A DNA stretch of 64,000 nucleotides from Micromonospora sp. WMMD980. Its GTDB lineage: Bacteria; Actinomycetota; Actinomycetes; Mycobacteriales; Micromonosporaceae. The position numbers and the translations under genes are program-made. The notes below the pieces were generated by a model. The model worked only from the letters and a program-made list of their open reading frames with translations. It had not been told where the DNA came from and did not search any database. This document shows, in pieces, positions 35,135 through 43,906 of this stretch. How positions within the stretch are numbered: the first letter of the stretch is position 1; every line of letters begins with the position of its first letter. Location of the stretch: contig NZ_JARUBE010000003.1 of NCBI RefSeq assembly GCF_029626035.1, positions 310,001 through 374,000 of the forward strand. The letters are read 5' to 3'.

Positions 35135-36014
35135 CGCGGTCGACGACGACGAGGCTGGTGCCGGGGGCCAGGGCGGCGAGGAGTTGGCGCTGGGCGGCAC
35201 GGGTCAGCCGGATGCAGCCGTTGGTGACGTTCTCGCCGAGCGTGTCGTCGTCGTGCCAGGTGTGCAGCCCGATGTGGGCGCCCCGCAGTCCGGTCGGCAC
35301 CGCGTCCGGGTCGTCGGGGATCGCGCCGAGCGCGAAGATGTCGACCCCGCCGTAGACGTCCTGCGGGGGCGGCGTGCGGCCGAGGACGAACGTGCGGCCG
35401 AGCGGGGTGAGTTGGCCGGGCATGCCGAGGCTGACCGGCCAGGTGTGGACCGGCCGCCCGTCGCGGAGCCAGGTGAGCCGGTGGGTCCGGCGTTCCACCA
35501 CGATCTGGTCGCGCAGCACCACGGTGGTCCAGCCGCCGGCCGGCAGCCACGCGATGGTGCGGTTGGCGGACGGGAGCAGGACCGCGGTCCAGCCGGCGCG
35601 GCGTTCCACGATCGGCACGGTCAGCCGGACGTCGCTGATGGTCGGGGCGAGGAACGCCAGCGGGCGGCCGCCGGGCGCGTCGTACGCGGCGACCTTCCCG
35701 TTGGGGCGTGCGCCCTCGCCCAGCGGCCGGGTGTCGGCCGGGGCCGGGTCGGCGGGGAAGCCGCCCGGCGCCGGGTCGTAGGTGACCACCGGCAGGTCGG
35801 CCGGCGCGGGCGCGGCGGGTGGGACGGACTCCACCGTCGACGGTCCGGGGGACGACGGTCCGGCGGTGGCGGGTGCGGCGACGACGGGCGCCGGTGCCGG
35901 GGCGCCGGTCAGCGCGCGGCCGACCAGCAACGCGGTGGCCAGCAGCAGCGGCACGCCGAGCGCGGCGAACAGCCAGCCGGGTGTCCGCCGTCCGGTGATC
36001 TGGTCGAACGGCAC
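35130..36014 (-). CDS. L,D-transpeptidase (YkuD domain)
   Basis: 294 aa from a GTG start. One N-terminal membrane segment (LFAALGVPLLLATALLVGRAL), a Pro/Ala-rich linker, then the YkuD domain (about 165-294) with HIGLHTWHDDD...NGCIRL containing the catalytic Cys. It makes 3-3 peptidoglycan cross-links or attaches proteins to the wall, outside the membrane. The stop TAA is formed by the repeat boundary. Confidence 0.88.
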   Translation of the reverse strand: MPFDQITGRRTPGWLFAALGVPLLLATALLVGRALTGAPAPAPVVAAPATAGPSSPGPSTVESVPPAAPAPADLPVVTYDPAPGGFPADPAPADTRPLGEGARPNGKVAAYDAPGGRPLAFLAPTISDVRLTVPIVERRAGWTAVLLPSANRTIAWLPAGGWTTVVLRDQIVVERRTHRLTWLRDGRPVHTWPVSLGMPGQLTPLGRTFVLGRTPPPQDVYGGVDIFALGAIPDDPDAVPTGLRGAHIGLHTWHDDDTLGENVTNGCIRLTRAAQRQLLAALAPGTSLVVVDRV

Positions 36015-36033
36015 AAAACGACTCTATCCCATG

Positions 36034-36069
36034 AAAAAGCCCCCGCGCCGCGAACTGCGGCACGGGGGC
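36034..36069 (-). terminator. rho-independent terminator of the amylase gene
   Basis: On the minus strand GCCCCCGTGCCGC and GCGGCGCGGGGGC form a near-perfect 13-bp stem around AGTTC, followed by TTTTT (36034-36038). It starts 17 bases after the amylase stop and lies upstream of the transpeptidase gene, insulating it. Confidence 0.85.
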
Positions 36070-36086
36070 CTCCGACCACGGCGCGG

Positions 36087-37532
36087 TCAGCTCATCTTCG
36101 CTCCGACGTGGATGGCGATCCCGTCGTGCGCGTTGACGGTCGCGGCGAACCAGCCCGACGAGTCCACGGTGACCACCGGGCCGCTGCACGACCCGTTGCT
36201 GAACGTGCCGTGCATGACGTCGCAGTAGCGCCCGGCCGGCAGGCCGGTGTAGTAGGACCGGCCGCTCACCGCGAAGCCCTCGTCGTTGAGCGTCAGGTAG
36301 CCCTTGCCGGCCCGGCTGAACGCGATGTGCTGGTAGCCGTTGTCGTACCAGTTGGCGACCGCCGCGCCCTCGGTGGCGTTGCGGAAGCCGACCATGTTGG
36401 CGATCACCGGCCAGCGGTGCTCGCACTCCCAGCCGGAGTAGCAGGTGGTGTTGGTGATCCGGTTGCTGCCGTCCGAGGGCGGGCCCTGGTCCTTGCCGCT
36501 GAACGTGAAGCTCGACATCACCGCCGGCGTGCCGTAGGGCCAGGCCAGCATGAACGCGTTCGCCAGCGCGTACTCGCCGCGGTCGCGGTAGGTGAGCACG
36601 CCACCGTCGCGCTGGGTGTCGTGGTTGTCGGTGAAGACCACCGCGGAACCGCTCGGCAGGTAGCCCCAGGACGCGCCGAAGGTCTTCAGGTACGCGAGCC
36701 GCTCGCTGTTGAACATCCGGGCCAGGTCCTTGCCGTACCGGAACTCGTGCACGTCGCCGTTGCCGGTGTACTCGGTCGGCTGGACCGGCTCACCGGCACC
36801 GTAGATGACCTCCTGCACCAGGTAGGCCGGGCGGGACAGCTTGGCCTTGATCGCCGCGATGTCGGCGGCCGGCATGTGCTTGCTGCCGTCCAGCCGGAAC
36901 CCGTCCACACCGAGCGAGAGCAGGTCGTTGAGGTAAGTGGCGAGTCGGGTGCGCACGTAGTCCGACTCGGTCTTCAGGTCGGCGAGGTTGACCAGCTCGC
37001 AGTTCTGCACCTCGTACCGGTCGTTGTAGTTGGCGATGTCGTTGTTGCCGTTGCGCCCGCAGTAGTGGAAGTCCTGCGACGAGTAGGTGCCCGGGTAGTT
37101 GTAGTGCCCGTACGACGTGCCGGCCCAGCCGGTGCCGCCGTTGTCCTGGCCGGACATGTGGTTGACCACGGCGTCCACGATCACCTTGACGCCGGCGTTG
37201 TGGCAGGTGTTCACCATCGACTGGAACTGGGCGCGGGTGCCCTTGCGGGACTCGATCCGGTAGCTGACCGGCTGGTAGGACACCCACCACGGGCTGCTGT
37301 TGACGTGCTCCTGCGGCGGGGACACCTGGACGTAGCCGTAGCCCTTGGGGCCGAGCGTGCTGGTGCACTCGCTCGCCACCGAGGTCCAGTTCCACTCGAA
37401 GAGCTGGACGATGACCTTCTTGCCGCCCGCGGGGGCGGCGGCGGCCGGGGGTGCCGCCACGGTGGTCGGGACGAGCAGGCTCGCGGCCACGCCCAGGGCG
37501 AGCGCGGCGGCGCGGCATCGGCGTCGATGCAT
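36087..37532 (-). CDS. secreted alpha-amylase (GH13)
   Basis: 481 aa with a signal peptide (RRRCRAAALALGVAASLLVP...AAAAPA). Conserved GH13 regions: DAVVNHM (region I), GFRLDGSKHM (region II, nucleophile Asp; more often DAAKH), EVI (region III, acid Glu) and FTDNHD (region IV, Asp). It hydrolyses alpha-1,4-glucan outside the cell. The C-terminal 80 residues form the usual beta domain; no separate starch-binding domain is present. GAGGAG precedes the ATG. A terminator follows. Confidence 0.93.
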   Translation of the reverse strand: MHRRRCRAAALALGVAASLLVPTTVAAPPAAAAPAGGKKVIVQLFEWNWTSVASECTSTLGPKGYGYVQVSPPQEHVNSSPWWVSYQPVSYRIESRKGTRAQFQSMVNTCHNAGVKVIVDAVVNHMSGQDNGGTGWAGTSYGHYNYPGTYSSQDFHYCGRNGNNDIANYNDRYEVQNCELVNLADLKTESDYVRTRLATYLNDLLSLGVDGFRLDGSKHMPAADIAAIKAKLSRPAYLVQEVIYGAGEPVQPTEYTGNGDVHEFRYGKDLARMFNSERLAYLKTFGASWGYLPSGSAVVFTDNHDTQRDGGVLTYRDRGEYALANAFMLAWPYGTPAVMSSFTFSGKDQGPPSDGSNRITNTTCYSGWECEHRWPVIANMVGFRNATEGAAVANWYDNGYQHIAFSRAGKGYLTLNDEGFAVSGRSYYTGLPAGRYCDVMHGTFSNGSCSGPVVTVDSSGWFAATVNAHDGIAIHVGAKMS

Positions 37533-37596
37533 CAGGACTCCTCAGGGGTGCGGGGGAGTGGGGAGTGGAGCCTGGGGAGGGCGTCGGTGCTGGCTT

Positions 37597-37654
37597 CTTG
37601 CAGCCAGGCGTGAAATTTTCCGCAAGGTTACGAGCATGTTGCAAGAAATGTCAA
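37597..37654 (-). promoter_or_regulatory. amylase promoter with repeated TTGCA/CTTGCG elements
   Basis: On the minus strand, -35 TTGACA (37654-37649) and -10 TAACCT (37630-37625) are spaced by 18 bases. CTTGCAA overlaps the spacer, CTTGCG overlaps the -10, and CTGCAAG lies near 37597-37603 downstream. Similar repeats in Streptomyces amylase promoters are bound by MalR/Reg1, a LacI-family repressor; that assignment is by analogy. Confidence 0.6.
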
Positions 37655-37828
37655 CGCATGGGCATCCGTCGTTGCGTACGGCGCTACACGCGCGTCCGAC
37701 CGCGACGGTTCGAGGATCCGGTCGAGAAATTCGCCACCGGAGGTGATCCGTCCGGGCCGTCACTCCGTACCTGAGGTGGGAGCAGGGTCGGCCGGTGGGG
37801 GCGCCGCCGCGAGACGATCGAGGAGCAG

Positions 37829-39547
37829 ATGGCCCGGGCACAGCAGAACGAGAAGGCGACGACCGTCCGGACCACCACCAGCAGCCGTGGTGTCCGGACC
37901 ATGTCGAAGTCCGCGACGGTGGCACTCGCCGCCTCCGTGCTCGGCCTCGCGTGGGCGGGTGCGGAACTGGCCGGCGCCGGCGGCGCCATGTACTCGTACG
38001 GTTTCTTCTTCACCGAGTTCTTCGCCGGGGTGGTCACCCTGGTCTCGCTCAGCCTCACCGTGATGCTGGGACTGCTCGCCACCGACCGGCTGGTGCTGCT
38101 CATCCGGCACCGGGTGCTGCTCCAGTCGGCGCATCGGGCCACCGGCGTGCTCGGCGTGGTCGGGCTGGTCCTCCACGTCATCACCAAGATCGCCATCGGC
38201 CGGGCCGGGCCGACCGACGCGCTGGTGCCGTTCGTCGGCGGCAACGGCCTCTACGTCGGGCTGGGCACCGTCGCCGCGATGCTGATGGTCGGCGTGCTCT
38301 GGACCGGCCTGGTCCGGGTCCGGTTCGCCGGCGTCGGCCCGAAGTGGTTCTGGCGCGCGTTGCACTCGATGGCGTACGTGTCCTGGCCGTTCGCGCTGTT
38401 CCACGGCCTCAACGCCGGCCGGGCGGCGAAGGGCTGGGTGGTGCTGAGCTATCTCGGCTGCGTGCTGCTCGTGGTGGTGGCGCTGCTGGTGCGCCTCTCC
38501 GTCCACCTCGGCAAGCGCAGCCGCGAGCAGCACCAGGCCGCCGCGCTGAACAAGGCGATGGCCGGCAAGGGCGAGGAGCGCACCGGCGTGTTCGCGGTCC
38601 TGAAGAGCAAGAAGACCGCCGGCAAGGAGGAGAGCGGCGCCGGCACGGGCCGCTGGGCCGAGGCCACCGCGACCTGGACCGCGCCGGCCGGCACCGCCCG
38701 GCGGCGCGACCCCGAGCGGTTCGCCGTACCCGTGGTGCCGGAACCCGGGTCGCTGCGCGAGCCGGTCCGCGCGGCCGCCGCCCGACGGCGCGCCGAGGAA
38801 CCGGCCGAGCCGGCCCGGCGCCCCCGCGCGGCCGAGGTTCCCGCCGAGCGGCGTTCCACCCGCCGCCGGGACACCGAGCGGGTCACCGCCGACGAGCGCG
38901 AGACGCGCCGGAGCCGGGACGCCGAGCGGGTGCCGGCGGTCCGGCGCAACACCGAGGAGATGGAGACGGTCGGCCGGCGCGACAGCGAACGGTCCCGTCG
39001 CCGCCGGGACACCGAGGAACGGGTGAGCCGCCGGTCCCGGGTCGAGGAGGAGGTCGTCGCGTCGTACTCCGCGCCGCCGGAGAGCGGTGGCCGGCACTCC
39101 GCGCCGCCGGACACCGGTGGCCGGCACTCCGCCCCGCCCGACAGCGGCCGCTACGCCACCCCGGCCGAGGTGGCCCGCTACTCGGCCCCGCCACGTCCGA
39201 CCGACGAGGCGGAGGAGCCGTGGGACAGCCCGCGCCGCTGGGCGGGCGAGCCGATCTCGGCGGGCCCGATCTCCGCCGGTCCGATCTCGGCCGAGCCGCG
39301 CAGCGGGACCGGCCGGCGTTACCGCGACGAGGAGGACGTGCCGGAGGAGGCGGACTACTGGCGTCCGCCGGCCCGCTACGCCGCCGACGACGACGCGTTC
39401 GTCGACGACACCCCGACGCTCGTCGACCTCGCCTCCCGGCGGGCCCTGCGCGCCACCAAGGAGACCCGCTCCGGCCGGCGCAAGAAGGCCGACGCGGACG
39501 CGGTCGACGGGGCGTACTGGGCCGGGCTGCGGGGTGAGGCCCGGTGA
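37829..39547 (+). CDS. b-type-cytochrome-like (ferric-reductase-like) membrane protein with Arg-rich tail
   Basis: 572 aa. About six membrane segments lie in residues 28-235. Candidate haem ligands are His in LQSAHRATG, LVLHVITK, RALHSMAY and LFHGLNAG, a pattern like ferric-reductase or cytochrome b membrane domains. From about 240 to the end it is a long disordered, charged tail with short repeats (SAPP-SGGRH, GPISAGPISA). It overlaps the NuoF-like gene by 4 bases, so it probably passes electrons across the membrane with that protein. Confidence 0.65.
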   Translation: MARAQQNEKATTVRTTTSSRGVRTMSKSATVALAASVLGLAWAGAELAGAGGAMYSYGFFFTEFFAGVVTLVSLSLTVMLGLLATDRLVLLIRHRVLLQSAHRATGVLGVVGLVLHVITKIAIGRAGPTDALVPFVGGNGLYVGLGTVAAMLMVGVLWTGLVRVRFAGVGPKWFWRALHSMAYVSWPFALFHGLNAGRAAKGWVVLSYLGCVLLVVVALLVRLSVHLGKRSREQHQAAALNKAMAGKGEERTGVFAVLKSKKTAGKEESGAGTGRWAEATATWTAPAGTARRRDPERFAVPVVPEPGSLREPVRAAAARRRAEEPAEPARRPRAAEVPAERRSTRRRDTERVTADERETRRSRDAERVPAVRRNTEEMETVGRRDSERSRRRRDTEERVSRRSRVEEEVVASYSAPPESGGRHSAPPDTGGRHSAPPDSGRYATPAEVARYSAPPRPTDEAEEPWDSPRRWAGEPISAGPISAGPISAEPRSGTGRRYRDEEDVPEEADYWRPPARYAADDDAFVDDTPTLVDLASRRALRATKETRSGRRKKADADAVDGAYWAGLRGEAR

Positions 39548-41010
39548 TGCGGACGACCGTCCCGCCGGTCGCCTGCGTCGGCGAGCCCCGCCTGACCGCC
39601 GGCTTCTCCGAGTTCGGCCGGCTCGACCTGCTCGCCCATGAGGAGGTGCACGGCCCGATCGGGCCGATGGAGCCGGCCGCGCTGCTGCGGCTCGCCGAGG
39701 CGATCGACCTCAAGGGCAAGGGCGGCGCGGGCTTCCCGTTCGCCCGCAAGCTGCGCGCGGTGCTCGAATCCTGCGAACGGCAGGACCTCGCCGCCGTCGT
39801 GGTGGTCAACGCCACCGAGGGCGAGCCGGCCAGCTGGAAGGACAAGGTGCTGCTCACCCGGGCCCCGCACCTCATCCTGGACGGCGCCGCGCTCGCCGCG
39901 TTCGCGCTCGACGCCGAGGAGATCGTGATCGGGGTGGCCGACGACGACGTGGGCCGGCCCTCGCTCACCGAGGCGTTGCAGGAACGGCGGATGCCGGTGC
40001 CGACCACCATCGTGACCGTGCCGCACCGGTTCATCTCCGGTGAGGGCGGCGCGCTGGTCAACGGCATCAACGGCCTGCCGCACATCCCGCCCGGCACCAA
40101 GAAGCGCTCCAGCGACTCCGGCGTCAACGGGCTGCCCACCCTGCTCTCCAACGCCGAGACCTACGCCCAGCTCGCCATCGCCGCCCGGATCGGCCCCTAC
40201 GAGTACGCGGCGCTCGGCACCGACGACGAGCCGGGCACCGTGCTGCTCACCGTCACCGGGTCGGCGAAGCGGCCGGCGGTGGTGGAGTGCGCGGCCGGCA
40301 CCCCGCTGCGCGAGATCCTCGACCTGTGCGAGGTGCCCCCCGGGCCGGGCATCCTGATGGGCGGCTACCACGGCAAGTGGATCACCGCCGAGGCGGCGGC
40401 GCGGGCCGAGGTCTCCCGCCGGGGGCTCACCGCGGTCGGCGGCACGCTCGGCGCCGGCATCATCGTGCCGCTCGGCGCCGACACCTGCCCGCTCGGCGAG
40501 ACCGCCCAGGTGGTCCGCTACCTGGCCGGCGAGTCCGCCGGACAGTGCGGCCCGTGCAAGATGGGCCTGCCCGACCTGGCCCGCTCCGTCGACCTGGCGG
40601 TGTCCGGCAGCGCGCCGATCGAGCTGGTCCGGGCGGCGGCCGGTGACGTGAAGGGGCGCGGCGCGTGCAGCCACCCCGACGGCACCGCCCGGTTCGCGCT
40701 CTCCGCCATGGAGGTGTTCGCCGACGACCTGCGGCTGCACGCCACCGGGGAGGGCTGCGGCAAGCGGGTCAAGGGCGTGATGGGCCTGCCCGGGGCGCCG
40801 GACGGCAACCCGCAGAAACTCGCCCTGGACTGGTCCCGCTGCGACGGCCACGGGCTCTGCGCGCACGTGGTGCCGGACTTCATCCGGCTCGACGGCAACG
40901 GCTACCCGGCCTTCCCGCCCACCCCGGTGCCGACCTGGCTGCGCGAGGGCGCGCTCAAGGCGGTCAAGGTCTGCCCCGAACTCGCGTTGCGGCTGGTCAA
41001 GTCCGAGTAG
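39544..41010 (+). CDS. NuoF-like FMN/Fe-S oxidoreductase with C-terminal ferredoxin
   Basis: 488 aa from the overlapping GTG, or from ATG 39547. KGKGGAGFPFARKL and NATEGEPASWKDK are the NADH/FMN-binding parts of the 51-kDa complex I fold. SAGQCGPCKMG binds the 4Fe-4S cluster. The last 70 residues (CDGHGLC...VKVCPELAL) are a small actinobacterial ferredoxin-like domain. It stands outside any nuo operon. It probably moves electrons between NAD(P)H, the cytochrome-like membrane protein and the thioredoxin-type partners downstream. Confidence 0.82.
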   Translation: MMRTTVPPVACVGEPRLTAGFSEFGRLDLLAHEEVHGPIGPMEPAALLRLAEAIDLKGKGGAGFPFARKLRAVLESCERQDLAAVVVVNATEGEPASWKDKVLLTRAPHLILDGAALAAFALDAEEIVIGVADDDVGRPSLTEALQERRMPVPTTIVTVPHRFISGEGGALVNGINGLPHIPPGTKKRSSDSGVNGLPTLLSNAETYAQLAIAARIGPYEYAALGTDDEPGTVLLTVTGSAKRPAVVECAAGTPLREILDLCEVPPGPGILMGGYHGKWITAEAAARAEVSRRGLTAVGGTLGAGIIVPLGADTCPLGETAQVVRYLAGESAGQCGPCKMGLPDLARSVDLAVSGSAPIELVRAAAGDVKGRGACSHPDGTARFALSAMEVFADDLRLHATGEGCGKRVKGVMGLPGAPDGNPQKLALDWSRCDGHGLCAHVVPDFIRLDGNGYPAFPPTPVPTWLREGALKAVKVCPELALRLVKSE

Positions 41011-41036
41011 CCGACCGACCACAGCAGGAGGCGCCG

Positions 41037-41627
41037 ATGCCACCCCGTACCATCCGGCACGCCGGCGTCGTCGTCGTGCTGGCCGCCACCCTCGCCGCCA
41101 CGGGGGCCTGCGCGGTCGGCCCGGAACGGGCCGCGCCGGCCGGCGCGGTGGCCGCCGCGCCCACCACGACCGCCACCGCGTCGCCGGCCGCGCCGCCCAC
41201 GCCCGCGCGGCCGGCCACGGTGCCGACGAAGCTGTCGTTCGCCGGAAAGACCCTCGACGGTACGGCGTTCTCCGCCGCCGCCCTGGCCGGCCGGCCGGTG
41301 GTGCTCTGGTTCTGGGCGCCCTGGTGCGCCACCTGCGCCAGCCAGGCGTGGACCGTCGCCGAGATCGCCCCGAAGTACCGGGACACCGTGCCGATCGTCG
41401 GCGTCGCCGGGTTGGGCGAGCAGCAGGCGATGAAGGACTTCGTCACCGAGTTCGACCTCGCCGGCACGCCCCAGCTCGACGACCGCGCGGGCGCGGTGTG
41501 GCGCCGGTTCAAGGTGGCCGAGCAGAGCACGTTCGTGATCCTCGACCGGGACGGGAAGGTGGTCCACCAGGGCTTCCTGGACGGCGAGTCACTCACCCGG
41601 CAGGTCGAGACGCTGGCCCTCCGATGA
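41037..41627 (+). CDS. TlpA/ResA-type thioredoxin, exported
   Basis: 196 aa, AGGAGG before the ATG. The N-terminus is an export signal with a lipobox-like LAATGAC. An Ala/Pro/Thr-rich linker leads to the thioredoxin fold with active site WCATC (about residue 98). It probably reduces or oxidises extracytoplasmic disulphides with the CcdA-like protein, whose ATG overlaps its stop. Confidence 0.88.
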   Translation: MPPRTIRHAGVVVVLAATLAATGACAVGPERAAPAGAVAAAPTTTATASPAAPPTPARPATVPTKLSFAGKTLDGTAFSAAALAGRPVVLWFWAPWCATCASQAWTVAEIAPKYRDTVPIVGVAGLGEQQAMKDFVTEFDLAGTPQLDDRAGAVWRRFKVAEQSTFVILDRDGKVVHQGFLDGESLTRQVETLALR

Positions 41628-42553
41628 CCGGCGCGCTGCTGCTCGCGCTGACCGCCGGCATGCTCGGCGCGGTCAACCCGTGCGGCTTCGCGATGCTGCC
41701 CGCGTACCTGTCGTTGCTGGTGACCGGCCCCGGCGACGGGCGCGGCGCGGTCGGCCGGGCGCTCACCGCCACGGCCGGGCTGACGCTGGGGTACGCGCTG
41801 GTCTTCGGCGCGTTCGGGCTGGCCGTGGCGCCGGCCGCCGACTGGCTGCGCCCCCGGCTGCCCTGGCTGACCGTCACCCTCGGCGTGCTGCTGGCGCTGG
41901 CCGGTGTCTGGCTGCTCGCCGGCCGGCGGCTGCCCACGCCGCGCCCGTTGCGCACCGCGCCCCGGCTCGTCCGCACCTGGCCGTCCATGGTGGTGTTCGG
42001 CGCGGCGTACGCGCTCACGTCGCTGAGCTGCGCGATCGCGCCGTTCCTGGCGATCGTGGTGACCAGCCTGCGGGTCGGCTCGCCGCTGCGCGGGTTGGCG
42101 CTGTTCGGCGCGTACGCCCTCGGGATGGCCCTGGTGGTGGGCGTGGCCGCGCTCGCCGTGGCGCTGCTGCGCGGCCGGGTGGTGGCCCGGCTGCGCGGCG
42201 CCGGCGCGTGGGCGCCGCGGCTGAGCGGCCTGGTGCTCCTGATCGCCGGCGGCTACGTCGCCTGGTACGGCTGGTACGAGGTGCGGCTGGCCCAGGGTCG
42301 GCACGACGCGTTCGGCGACCCGGTGGTGCGGGCCGCCGCCGCCGTCCAGCAGGCGCTGGTGCGCACGCTGGACGGCGCCGGCCCGGCGCTGCTCGCCGCG
42401 CTCGCGCTCGCGCTGCTCGTGGCGTGTGTAAGGCGGGGCCCCTTGTTAACGCCTCCGGTAGAGGAGGGGCCCCCTGTTAACGCGGCGCAGGACGCGCGAC
42501 GGGGGCCGGCGGAACCGGCCCCCGCGCGAGAGGTGGTCAGCGAGCGGCGGTGA
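41624..42553 (+). CDS. CcdA/DsbD-like membrane redox protein with repeat-derived tail
   Basis: 309 aa. NPCGF near residue 18 and SLSCAIAPF near 135 are the conserved cysteines that pass reductant across the membrane to thioredoxins. Six to seven membrane segments end near residue 268. The last 40 residues (VRRGPLLTPPVEEGPPVN...) are a translation of a repeat element and a terminator hairpin, so the native stop appears lost. The frame ends 17 bases inside the convergent serS. Confidence 0.85.
   Translation: MTGALLLALTAGMLGAVNPCGFAMLPAYLSLLVTGPGDGRGAVGRALTATAGLTLGYALVFGAFGLAVAPAADWLRPRLPWLTVTLGVLLALAGVWLLAGRRLPTPRPLRTAPRLVRTWPSMVVFGAAYALTSLSCAIAPFLAIVVTSLRVGSPLRGLALFGAYALGMALVVGVAALAVALLRGRVVARLRGAGAWAPRLSGLVLLIAGGYVAWYGWYEVRLAQGRHDAFGDPVVRAAAAVQQALVRTLDGAGPALLAALALALLVACVRRGPLLTPPVEEGPPVNAAQDARRGPAEPAPAREVVSERR
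42428..42483. repeat. palindromic GGGGCCCC repeat, copy 3
   Basis: GTAAGGCGGGGCCCCTTGTTAAC, then GCCTCCGGTAGAGGAGGGGCCCCCTGTTAAC. It lies inside the 3' end of the CcdA-like frame; its TAA (42429-42431) is out of frame with that gene. Confidence 0.9.
42501..42523 (-). terminator. GC-rich hairpin after serS
   Basis: GGGGGCCGG and CCGGCCCCC pair around CGGAA, 14 bases beyond the serS stop on the minus strand. No T-run follows. It could also serve the convergent CcdA operon. Confidence 0.7.
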
Positions 42554-43823
42554 GGCGGTCGGTGCCGAGCTTGTCGCGCAGCACCTCGGGGACCACCACC
42601 GAGCCGTCCGGCTGCTGGCACTGCTCCAGGATCGCCGGGAACAGGCGGCTGGTGGCCAGCGCCGAGCCGTTGAGCGTGTGCACGAACCGGGTCTGCTTGC
42701 CGCCCGGCTCGCGGTAGCGGATCGCCGCCCGGCGAGCCTGGTAGTCGCCGCCCCAGGAGACCGACGACACCTCCTTGTACTTGCCGGTGCTCGGCATCCA
42801 CACCTCGACGTCGAGCGTCTTGCGCATCGACGCGCTGGAGTCTCCGGCGGCGAGCAGGCTGGTCTGGAAGTGCAGGCCGAGCTGGCTGACCAGGCCCTCG
42901 ACGTGCCCCACCATCGCCTCGAGCGCGGCGTCGGCCTGCTCCGGCAGCGTGAACTGGAAGATCTCCACCTTGTTGAACTGGTGGCCGCGCACCGTGCCGC
43001 GCTCGTCGGAGTGCGAGCCGGCCGCCTCCCGCCGGTAGCACGGGGTGTAGGCGAACGCCTTCAGCGGCAACTTCGTGGTCTCCAGGATCTCGTCCTGGTA
43101 GGCGCCGAGGATCGCCGTCTCCGACGTGGGCAGCAGGAACTGGCCGCGCGGGGCGGACTGCTTGTCGAGGTGGTAGACGTCGTCGTAGAACTTCGGAAAC
43201 TGGCCGGCGGCGAAGCCCGCGGTGTCCAGCAGCAGGTGCGGCGGGAGCAGGAACTCGTAGCCGGCCTGGATGTTCCGCTCGATCAGCCAGTTGACCAGGG
43301 CCCACTCCAGCCGGGCGCCCAGGCCGGTGTACATCCAGAAGCCGGAGCCGCCGAGCTTCACACCCCGCTCGTGGTCGACCAGGCCGAGCGCGCGGCTCAG
43401 CTCCACGTGGTCGCGGACCTTCTCGATGGCCGGCGCCTCGCCGAACGTCCGCACCACCCGGTTGGCCTCCTTGCCGCCGGCGACCACGTCGTCGGCGGGC
43501 AGGTTCGGCAGCTCGCTCATCACCGAGCGGAGCCGGGTCTGCACCTCGTCGAGCTGGGACTCCAGCTCCGCGAGCTGCTTGCGCTCGGCCTCCGGGGCGG
43601 TCGGCTGCGGCGTGCCGCCGGACCGCTTCGCCTCGGCGTACGCGCGCGCCTCGGCCTTGCGGCGCTGCCGCTCGGCGTCGATCTCCGTGATGAGGGCGCG
43701 TCGCTCCTGGTCGAGCCGCTGGATGTCGTCCAGCGCCCGGGTGACCTCGGCGGGATCCAGACGCTTCGCCAGCGCGGTCGCCACCGCCTCGCGATCCTTC
43801 CGGATCAACTCCATGTCGAGCAT
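42537..43823 (-). CDS. serS: seryl-tRNA synthetase
   Basis: 428 aa, full length. The N-terminal coiled-coil arm begins MLDMELIRKDREAVATAL. Class II motif 2 is TPCYRREAAGSHSDERGTVRGHQFNKVEIF and motif 3 is GSALATSRLFPAILE. It charges tRNA-Ser (and tRNA-Sec where present). Monocistronic in appearance. Confidence 0.97.
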   Translation of the reverse strand: MLDMELIRKDREAVATALAKRLDPAEVTRALDDIQRLDQERRALITEIDAERQRRKAEARAYAEAKRSGGTPQPTAPEAERKQLAELESQLDEVQTRLRSVMSELPNLPADDVVAGGKEANRVVRTFGEAPAIEKVRDHVELSRALGLVDHERGVKLGGSGFWMYTGLGARLEWALVNWLIERNIQAGYEFLLPPHLLLDTAGFAAGQFPKFYDDVYHLDKQSAPRGQFLLPTSETAILGAYQDEILETTKLPLKAFAYTPCYRREAAGSHSDERGTVRGHQFNKVEIFQFTLPEQADAALEAMVGHVEGLVSQLGLHFQTSLLAAGDSSASMRKTLDVEVWMPSTGKYKEVSSVSWGGDYQARRAAIRYREPGGKQTRFVHTLNGSALATSRLFPAILEQCQQPDGSVVVPEVLRDKLGTDRLTAAR

Positions 43824-43906
43824 GCTGCTCGTACGCCTCCGTCCAGGCAGTCAGGTAGGACCCCCAGATGCTACCGTCGCGGCCCCGCCGGCCCGGGCCG
43901 GGCCGT

